Positions 57,849-64,000 of a DNA stretch of 64,000 nucleotides are shown piece by piece. Location of the stretch: contig NZ_JACCBV010000001.1 of the NCBI RefSeq assembly GCF_013409785.1, forward strand, positions 3,100,001 through 3,164,000, read 5' to 3'. Each line of letters begins with the position of its first letter. The first letter of the stretch is position 1. A program made the position numbers and the translations under genes. This DNA comes from Microbacterium immunditiarum (GTDB lineage Bacteria; Actinomycetota; Actinomycetes; Actinomycetales; Microbacteriaceae). The notes beneath the pieces are model-generated. The model did no database searches. It worked only from the letters and a program-made list of their open reading frames with translations, and had not been told where the DNA came from.

Positions 57849-58751
57849 TCAGACGAAGAACAGCCAGTCGAGTGCACCCGGATTGTGGGCGTGCACGAGC
57901 ACGAGGAACACGACCGCGTCGAACAGCAGGTGCACCGTCACGACGTACGCGAGTGAGCGCGTCTTCATGAAGATGAACCCCTGCAGAAGCGCGAAGGGGA
58001 TCGTCAGCAGCGGCCCCCACGCCTGGTAGCCGAGCTCCCACAGGAACGACACGAAGACGACCGCCTGCAGAACGTTCGCCTGCCAGTCCGCGAAGTGCCG
58101 GCGCAGCAGCGCGAAGCACGTGCAGATGAAGAACAGCTCGTCCCAGATCCCCACCGCGCCGACGCCGACGAACAGCCGCGCGATGAGGTCGGGAGTGTCG
58201 ACGACGGGCCAGTTCGCGTAGACGCCCGACGTGATGAAGTAGAACGGCAGGATGAGCCACCCGAGCGCGAGCACGGCGACGAGCCACAGCCACTGGAACC
58301 TCGTCCAGCGCCCTCCCCCGCGCCACGGGAACCGGATCGCGTGATCCCGGTACACCCACCGCGACACGACGTACGGCACGACGACCGCGCCGCCGAGGGC
58401 CACCGCGAACCGCAGGATCGCGAGGTTGTCGAGCTCCGCCTTCAGCGGGATCGAGCTCACGATGAGAAGGCCGAGGGCGATGAGCGACAGGTCCCGCACG
58501 ATGCTCGGGGGTCGACGGATGCCACCACCCGCGTCGCCGGACGGCTCGGCGCCGTACGCGGCGGGCGCGGCATCCGTCCTCCGGTTTATCGCGATCGCGA
58601 GCGCGAGCGCGGCCGCCAGCAGCACCCACCCGAGCCACGGGATGCGCGCGACGAAGAACGCGGGCGCCGCGAGGCACGCGAGGAGGGCGGGCGCGAGCCG
58701 CCACGACCACGCCGGTCGCACGCCGAGCTCGACGGCGGGATGCGCGGGCAC
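57849..58751 (-). CDS. CPBP-like intramembrane protease family protein, atypical motif
   Basis: 300 residues, about eight helices. The C-terminal half has the Abi/CPBP layout, but motif 1 is DELFF rather than EExxxR, with no Arg at the usual place; motif 3 (HLLFDAV) is present. So it may be inactive or use another arrangement. GTG start, 21 bases after trmB. Confidence 0.6.
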   Translation of the reverse strand: MPAHPAVELGVRPAWSWRLAPALLACLAAPAFFVARIPWLGWVLLAAALALAIAINRRTDAAPAAYGAEPSGDAGGGIRRPPSIVRDLSLIALGLLIVSSIPLKAELDNLAILRFAVALGGAVVVPYVVSRWVYRDHAIRFPWRGGGRWTRFQWLWLVAVLALGWLILPFYFITSGVYANWPVVDTPDLIARLFVGVGAVGIWDELFFICTCFALLRRHFADWQANVLQAVVFVSFLWELGYQAWGPLLTIPFALLQGFIFMKTRSLAYVVTVHLLFDAVVFLVLVHAHNPGALDWLFFV

Positions 58752-58772
58752 GTCAGGCCGCCCGAGCGGCCG

Positions 58773-59507
58773 TCATCGGGCAAGCCTGCGATACGCGAGG
58801 TCGCGGATCCCGCGACCGGCCCGGGCGCCCTTGCGCTCGAACGCGGTCAGCGCGCGCCCCTCGTAGCGGTCGGCCCATTCGCCCTCGAAGTCCTTCTCGA
58901 ACGCCTCGGCCTCGTCCAGCACGTCGCGCATCTGGAGGGCGTAGTCCTCCCAGTCGGTCGCCAGCCGGAGTGTGCCGCCGTCGCGCAGCGCCCGCGCAGC
59001 GAGCTCCGCGAACTCGGGCGTGACGAGCCGGCGCTTCGTGTGCTTCTTCTTGTGCCACGGGTCGGGGAAGAACACCCAGAGCTCCGAGACGGATGCCTCG
59101 GGCAGCAGCTTCTCGAGCACCTCGGGCGCGTTCGCCTCGACGAGCCTGAGGTTGCGGGCGCCGGCGCGCTCGGCGTCGAGCATCGTGCGCGCGAGCCCCG
59201 CCTTGAAGACCTCGATCGCGAGGAAGTCCCACTCAGGGCGCGACGTCGCCGCGTGGACGATCGCGTGACCCTGGCCCGATCCGATCTCGACCACGAGCGG
59301 AGCTTCGCGCCCCCACACCGCCGCGGGGTCGATCGCCGCGCCGGCCGCGACGCTCGTCGCCGCCGCGTCGCGCGGCACCTCGATGACGTAGCGCGGGGCG
59401 AGCTCGCTCCACGCGCGCTCCTGGGCGTCGGACATACGGCCGCTGCGGCGCACGAACGACACCGGTCTGTCGCGGAACACGCGCGGCGGGGATGGAGTCT
59501 CCGTCAC
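58773..59507 (-). CDS. trmB: tRNA (guanine-N7)-methyltransferase
   Basis: 244 residues. Class I SAM fold with VEIGSGQGHAI near residue 76, and the TrmB motif VFFPDPWHKKKH, TDWEDYA. Methylates G46 in the tRNA variable loop. TAGCCT-N6-GTG suggests a leaderless message. Followed by the CPBP-like gene. Confidence 0.94.
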   Translation of the reverse strand: MTETPSPPRVFRDRPVSFVRRSGRMSDAQERAWSELAPRYVIEVPRDAAATSVAAGAAIDPAAVWGREAPLVVEIGSGQGHAIVHAATSRPEWDFLAIEVFKAGLARTMLDAERAGARNLRLVEANAPEVLEKLLPEASVSELWVFFPDPWHKKKHTKRRLVTPEFAELAARALRDGGTLRLATDWEDYALQMRDVLDEAEAFEKDFEGEWADRYEGRALTAFERKGARAGRGIRDLAYRRLAR

Positions 59508-59513
59508 CCCTCC

Positions 59514-59519
59514 AGGCTA
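59514..59519 (-). promoter_or_regulatory. -10-like hexamer TAGCCT of trmB, leaderless arrangement
   Basis: TAGCCT-N6-GTG, the same hexamer and spacing as before the holin-like gene at 22125. Confidence 0.5.
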
Positions 59520-59529
59520 AGGGACCCGA

Positions 59530-60363
59530 TCATGCGGTCACGAAGTCGATGAGCTCCTCGACGCGGCCGAGCAGCGCCGGCTCGAGGTCGCGGTACGACC
59601 GCACCGAACCGAGGATGCGCTGCCATGCTCGCGCGAGGTCGGCCTGCGTCTGCGCGGGCCAGCCGAGCGCGCGGCACACGCCCGTCTTGTAGTCGACGCC
59701 CCGCGGCACCTCCGGCCACGCCGCGATGCCGACGGCATCCGGCTTCACGCATTGCCACACGTCGACGTACGGATGCCCCACGATCCTCACGTGCGCGCCG
59801 TGGCGGCCCCGCAGCACGGCGTCGGCGATGCGCGCCTCCTTCGAGCCGGGCACGAGGTGGTCGACGAGGACGCCGTAGCGGCGCTCCGCCGACGGGGGCT
59901 CGTCGTCGAGCATCGCCGCGAGCAGGTCGACGCCCCGCAGGTACTCGACCACGACGCCCTCGACGCGCAGGTCGTCGCCCCAGATGCGCTCGACGAGCTC
60001 GGCGTCGTGGCGCCCCTCGACGAGGATGCGGCTCGCGCGCGCGACGCGAGCCCGCTCGGTCTCGACCGCGAACGATCCCGACGCGGTGCGCGACGGGACG
60101 GTGCTCGCCTTCGCCTCGGGACGCACGAGCACGACGTCCCCGCCGTCGATGAGGAACCCCGCACCGAGCGGGAAGAGCCGGCGCCGGCCGTGCCGGTCCT
60201 CGAGCTCGACGTTCCCGCCCGACAGCCCCACGACCGCGCCGCACCAGCCGTCGTCGGCGACCTCCACGACGAGGTCGCGCTCGGCCTCCACGCGAGGCAC
60301 GAGGCGGCGTGCACGCTCGCGCCAGCCGGCGGCGAGAACATCGGTTCCGTAGCGGTCGTCCAT
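59530..60363 (-). CDS. DUF3097 domain protein
   Basis: 277 residues, soluble. Starts MDDRYGTDVLAAGWRE and has the conserved VEGRHDAELVERIWGDDLR (a TOPRIM-like segment) and HVRIVGHPYVDVWQCVKP. DUF3097 is actinobacteria-restricted, function unknown, with nucleotide- or nucleic-acid-handling hints from the TOPRIM-like part. ATG at 60363 with GGAGG upstream; a TAGCCT lies 18 bases before it. Confidence 0.8.
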   Translation of the reverse strand: MDDRYGTDVLAAGWRERARRLVPRVEAERDLVVEVADDGWCGAVVGLSGGNVELEDRHGRRRLFPLGAGFLIDGGDVVLVRPEAKASTVPSRTASGSFAVETERARVARASRILVEGRHDAELVERIWGDDLRVEGVVVEYLRGVDLLAAMLDDEPPSAERRYGVLVDHLVPGSKEARIADAVLRGRHGAHVRIVGHPYVDVWQCVKPDAVGIAAWPEVPRGVDYKTGVCRALGWPAQTQADLARAWQRILGSVRSYRDLEPALLGRVEELIDFVTA

Positions 60364-60536
60364 GGGTCCTCCGAGTCGCACAGGCTACCGGCCGGCGGGG
60401 GGAAGACACGGATGCCGCGCGGGCACGCCGCTGCGCGGCATCCGGTCCGTTCCTTCCCAGCCCCCTGGCTATCGCCCGTCCGTCGCGGCTGAATAGACTC
60501 GCGGTGGCGATGTTCGATCGTGCCGAAGGGGGTTCG

Positions 60537-62570
60537 ATGCGTGCTCGATGGGTCGCGGCGCTCGGGGCGGCGTGGGGGCTGGTGCTCGCGGGTGCCGGCG
60601 GGGTCGCGTGGGCGACCGACCCGGTGCCGCTCGGCGCGGGACGTGTCGTCGACCAGGTCGACGCGCTCGGCGGTCAGCTGAACGCCGTCGAGGATCGCCT
60701 CGAGGAGCTGTTCGACGACACCGGCATCGACCTGTACGTCGTGTACGTCGACGAGTTCACGAACCCGTCCGATCGCCAGGAATGGGCCGACCAGGTCGCC
60801 CTCGACAACGGGCTGGGCGCGACCCAGTACCTGCTGGCCGTCGCGACCGAGGGGCGCCAGTACTACATCTCCGCCGATACCGAGGGTCCGATCAGCGGCG
60901 ACCAGCTCGACGCCATCGAGCAGTCGATCCGGCCGCAGCTGAGCGACGGCGACTACGCGGCCGCCGCGATCGCGGCGGCCGACGGATTCGAGACAGCGGC
61001 CGGCGGCGGGCAGCCCGGCGAGTCGGGCGGCGGCGGGTTCCTCGGCGGACTGCTGATCTTCCTCGTCATCGCGGCCGCGATCGCGGTGGTCGTGTGGCTC
61101 GTCGTGCGCACCCGTCGCAAGAAGCAGGGCGCTGCCGGGTCGGGCACGGCGCAGCCCCCGGTCGAGACGCTCGACACCAAGGAGCTCGCGCGTCGCGCGT
61201 CGTCGGCTCTCGTCGAGATGGACGACGCCGTGCGCACGAGCGAGCAGGAGCTCGGGTTCGCGCGCGCGCAGTTCGGCGACGCGGCGACCCAGGAGTTCGC
61301 GCAGGCGCTCGAGACCGCGAAGGCGAACCTGAACGAGGCGTTCACCCTCAAGCAGAAGCTCGACGACGGCGTCGAAGACACCGAGGAGGAGACCCGCGCG
61401 TGGAACGCGCAGATCCTCCAGCTCTGCGGGCAGGCGAGCGACGAGCTCGACGAGAAGGCCGCCGCGTTCGACGAGTTGCGCAAGCTCGAGCAGAACGCCC
61501 CCGAGGCGCTCGCCCGGGTGCAGGAGGCACGGGCGAAGGCGGCGGCCTCCATCGAGGCCTCCGCCGCCGAGCTCGCGCGGCTCTCCACGACGTACGCGCC
61601 CGAGGCGCTCTCGACGGTCGCCGACAACCCGGAGCAGGCGCGCGACCGCATCGCGTTCGCCGACGAGCAGCTCGCCGAGGCGCAGACCGCGATCGGCGCG
61701 GGCGACGGCGGGCGGGCGGCCGTCAGCATCCGCGCCGCCGAGGAGTCCGTGTCGCAGGCCGTCCTGCTGCAGGAGGCGATCACCAAGGTCGGGACCGACC
61801 TGGCGGATGCCGAGAAGAACGCCGCCGCGCTCATCGCCGAGCTCGAGCAGGACATGGCCACGGCGGCCGCGCTCCCCGATGCCGACGGGCGCGTGGCGGG
61901 AGTCGTCGCGTCGACGCGTCAGCAGGTCGACGCCGCGCGGCAGGGCCTGTCGGGCAACGCCAAGAGGCCCATCGCGACGCTGCAGACCCTCGAGGCGGCC
62001 AACACCGCGATCGACGGCGTCGTGCAGGGCGTCCGCGACGCGGCGGCACAGGAGCAGCGCAACCGGCAGATGCTCGGCCAGCTCATGATGCAGGCACAGG
62101 CGCAGGTCTCCGCGGCCGAGGACTACATCACCGCGCGACGAGGCGCGGTCGGCGCCGAGGCCCGCACGCGGCTCGCCGAGGCGGGTGCGTCGCTCGTGCG
62201 CGCCCAGCAGCTTCAGGCCAGCGACGCCGCCCAGGCGCTGCAGTTCGCGCAGCGGGCCGATCAGCTCGCGGGCCAGGCCATCCGGTCCGCGCAGAACGAC
62301 GTGGGCGCGTTCTCGGGCGGCGGCATGCTCGGCGCACCCTCCGCCGGGTCGGGCGGGGGCGGCGGCGGCATGCTCGGCGCGGTCCTCGGCGGCATCGTCA
62401 TCAACTCCCTGCTCAGCGGAGGAGGCGGTCGATCGTCCGGCGGCCTCTCCGGCGGATTGGGCGGAATGCTCGGCGGAGGCGGCGGACGCGGCCGCAGCGG
62501 CGGCGGCTTCCGACCCGGAAGCTTCGGCGGCGGCGGCACACGCGGCCGCCGAGGGGGTGGTCGCTTCTAG
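60537..62570 (+). CDS. TPM-domain protein with coiled-coil and Gly-rich tail
   Basis: 677 residues. Signal peptide (1-27), an extracellular TPM/Psb32-like domain (near 40-150; VVYVDEFTNP, YISADTEG), one membrane helix near 165-190, a cytoplasmic ~380-residue alpha-helical coiled-coil part, and a Gly/Ser/Arg-rich tail. Start 60537 has AAGGGGG; an in-frame ATG at 60510 lies 10 bases after TAGACT and could also be used. It precedes the pspA-like gene by 73 bases, a common pairing. Confidence 0.82.
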   Translation: MRARWVAALGAAWGLVLAGAGGVAWATDPVPLGAGRVVDQVDALGGQLNAVEDRLEELFDDTGIDLYVVYVDEFTNPSDRQEWADQVALDNGLGATQYLLAVATEGRQYYISADTEGPISGDQLDAIEQSIRPQLSDGDYAAAAIAAADGFETAAGGGQPGESGGGGFLGGLLIFLVIAAAIAVVVWLVVRTRRKKQGAAGSGTAQPPVETLDTKELARRASSALVEMDDAVRTSEQELGFARAQFGDAATQEFAQALETAKANLNEAFTLKQKLDDGVEDTEEETRAWNAQILQLCGQASDELDEKAAAFDELRKLEQNAPEALARVQEARAKAAASIEASAAELARLSTTYAPEALSTVADNPEQARDRIAFADEQLAEAQTAIGAGDGGRAAVSIRAAEESVSQAVLLQEAITKVGTDLADAEKNAAALIAELEQDMATAAALPDADGRVAGVVASTRQQVDAARQGLSGNAKRPIATLQTLEAANTAIDGVVQGVRDAAAQEQRNRQMLGQLMMQAQAQVSAAEDYITARRGAVGAEARTRLAEAGASLVRAQQLQASDAAQALQFAQRADQLAGQAIRSAQNDVGAFSGGGMLGAPSAGSGGGGGGMLGAVLGGIVINSLLSGGGGRSSGGLSGGLGGMLGGGGGRGRSGGGFRPGSFGGGGTRGRRGGGRF

Positions 62571-62643
62571 GCCGCACAACGTCAGGCCCACCGACCGGGC
62601 CGCCAAGCCCTAACGTGACTACCGAGTGAAAGGAACCACTGTG

Positions 62644-63411
62644 ATGGCAAAGCAGTCCATCTTCGGCCGCATCTCCACCCTGGTGCGCGCGAACATCAAC
62701 GCGCTCCTCGACCAGGCCGAAGACCCCGAGAAGATGCTCGATCAGCTCGTTCGCGACTACACGAACAGCATCGCCGACGCCGAGTCGGCGATCGCCGAGA
62801 CGATCGGCAACCTGCGCCTGCTCGAGCGTGACCACCAGGAGGACGTTCAGGCGGCCGCCGAATGGGGCAACAAGGCGCTCGCCGCCAGCCGCAAGGCTGA
62901 CGAGCTCCGCTCCCAGGGCAGCGCGGCCGACGCCGACAAGTTCGACAACCTGGCCAAGATCGCCCTCCAGCGGCAGATCAGCGCCGAGAGCGAGGCCAAG
63001 CAGGCCGAGCCCACGATCGCGTCGCAGACGGAGGTGGTCAACAAGCTCAAGGACGGCCTCAACGGCATGAAGCAGAAGCTCGACCAGCTCAAGAACAAGC
63101 GGTCCGAGCTGCTCGCCCGCTCCAAGACCGCCGAGGCCCAGACCAAGGTGCACGACGCGGTCAAGTCCATCGACGTGCTCGACCCGACCAGCGAGCTGGG
63201 CCGGTTCGAAGACAAGGTGCGTCGCCAGGAGGCCCTCGCGGCCGGCAAGCAGGAGCTCGCGGCGTCGAGCCTCGACGCGCAGTTCAACCAGCTCGACGAC
63301 ATGGGTGAGCTGACCGAGGTCGAGGCGCGCCTCGCCGCGCTGAAGGCGGGCAACGGCCCCGCCAAGAACCAGCAGGCGATCGACGCGTCGTCGGCGCCCT
63401 ACACGCCGTAA
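62644..63411 (+). CDS. PspA/IM30 family envelope-stress protein
   Basis: 255 residues, nearly all helical with heptads. FGRISTLVRANINALLDQAEDPEKMLDQLVRDY is the PspA/Vipp1 start (amphipathic membrane-binding helix, split here), and the rest is a long coiled coil. ESCRT-III-like proteins that assemble on membranes under stress. ATG 62644 follows GAAAGGA. Followed by a strong terminator. Confidence 0.88.
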   Translation: MAKQSIFGRISTLVRANINALLDQAEDPEKMLDQLVRDYTNSIADAESAIAETIGNLRLLERDHQEDVQAAAEWGNKALAASRKADELRSQGSAADADKFDNLAKIALQRQISAESEAKQAEPTIASQTEVVNKLKDGLNGMKQKLDQLKNKRSELLARSKTAEAQTKVHDAVKSIDVLDPTSELGRFEDKVRRQEALAAGKQELAASSLDAQFNQLDDMGELTEVEARLAALKAGNGPAKNQQAIDASSAPYTP

Positions 63412-63425
63412 CGCACGACCGTGAA

Positions 63426-63463
63426 GGCGCCGCGCCCGGGGACGCGTTCCCGGGCGCGGCGCC
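63426..63463 (+). terminator. terminator behind the PspA-like gene
   Basis: 15-bp perfect stem GGCGCCGCGCCCGGG / CCCGGGCGCGGCGCC with an 8-base loop, 14 bases after the stop. Confidence 0.85.
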
Positions 63464-63514
63464 ATTCGCGATCCGTCCGGCGTCGCGCACGCGCGCATGC
63501 GGAATGATGTGAGG

Positions 63515-64000
63515 ATGACCCGCTATCTCGTCGTGCCCCAGTGGCAGGGAAGCCCCTCCACCCGCGCGATGCAGCTCATCGACGGAGCCCGCGCGATCGC
63601 GGGCGACCTCCCCCGCTCCGCCACGACGATCCTCGATGTGCCGATCGAAGCCGGGGAATCGCTGGGCACCGGCATCCGGCGCCTGAGCACCCTCCAGCGC
63701 GTGCGCGCGCAGGTCGAAGAGGCGCTGTCGTCGCACGAGGAGCCCGTGCTCACGATCGGCGGCGACTGCGGCGTCGCACTCGGCCCGATCGCGCACGCGG
63801 TGGCTCGGCATCCGGACCTCGCCATCGTGTGGATCGACGCCCACCCCGACTTCAACACTCCCGAGACCTCACCGTCGGGAGCGTTCGCGGGCATGGTGCT
63901 GCGCGCGGTCGTGGGCGACGGCGACCCCGCGCTCGTGCTGAACGAAGGCGCCGTCGCGCCGAGCCGCGTCGTGCTCGTGGCGACGCGCTCGTACGACGAC
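63515..64000 (+). CDS. arginase/agmatinase-family protein (3' end outside window)
   Basis: 162 codons before the right edge. Ureohydrolase metal motifs: GGDCG near residue 82 (most arginases have GGDHS, so a His ligand is replaced by Cys) and DAHPDFNTP near 108. The GGDCG form is known to me in actinobacterial relatives of unclear activity. GAGG directly before the ATG. Partial. Confidence 0.75.
   Translation, partial: MTRYLVVPQWQGSPSTRAMQLIDGARAIAGDLPRSATTILDVPIEAGESLGTGIRRLSTLQRVRAQVEEALSSHEEPVLTIGGDCGVALGPIAHAVARHPDLAIVWIDAHPDFNTPETSPSGAFAGMVLRAVVGDGDPALVLNEGAVAPSRVVLVATRSYDD

Overview
The window is GC-rich, gene-dense chromosomal DNA of an actinobacterium, most likely a Microbacteriaceae member close to Microbacterium. 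This is judged from the full ATP synthase operon, the rho-prfA-prmC-tsaC-wecA gene string, the long acidic Rho extension, the DUF3097/DUF4282/DUF2993/DUF7144 families and the TANNNT -10 elements. No gap between genes exceeds 300 bases. I see no rRNA, IS element, prophage or CRISPR array. There is one tRNA (Arg, CCG).

Layout. 1-10 kb: saccharopine-dehydrogenase-like oxidoreductase (cut by the window edge), an APC permease, a stand-alone EccC/FtsK-type double ATPase next to a PP2C phosphatase, an aldo/keto reductase, two small membrane proteins (DUF5684-like and DUF4282) and YaaA. 9.8-17.3 kb: atpIBEFHAGDC on the minus strand. 17.3-25.4 kb: wecA-like, tsaC, prmC, prfA and rho, interrupted between prmC and prfA by a plus-strand cysK-cysE pair and a small holin-like membrane gene. 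25.6-33.1 kb: lysA-hom-thrC-thrB (lysine/threonine branch of the aspartate pathway), an LmeA/DUF2993 protein and argS. A broken SRPBCC/AHSA1 gene lies behind argS, followed by a transglutaminase-like and an SGNH hydrolase gene.

35.2-50.5 kb is the most interesting stretch: small membrane/SHOCT/DUF1269/DUF6325 proteins, an AI-2E-family permease, a DUF7144 protein, a K+ channel, a MalT-type LuxR regulator, a DUF998 protein and a GadC-like antiporter/M20 peptidase/MFS operon. Four exact copies of the palindrome TCACCC-N5-GGGTGA and three one- or two-mismatch copies lie in its intergenic regions, nearly all exactly 22 bases upstream of a -10-like hexamer. This puts the palindrome centre near -43, the position expected for a LuxR-type class II activator. 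I infer a local regulon run by the MalT-type regulator encoded in the middle, perhaps for envelope or acid/starvation stress.

50.6-54 kb: a probable glutarate module (CaiB/BaiF CoA-transferase, glutaryl-CoA-dehydrogenase-like enzyme, LysR regulator) and tRNA-Arg. 54.3-64 kb: secreted M28 peptidase, SugE/Gdx-type SMR exporter, two membrane proteins, trmB, DUF3097, a TPM-domain protein with a PspA homologue, and the start of an arginase-family gene. Across the window at least eight genes have a -10-like hexamer only 6-9 bases before the start codon and no Shine-Dalgarno sequence, which suggests leaderless mRNAs.
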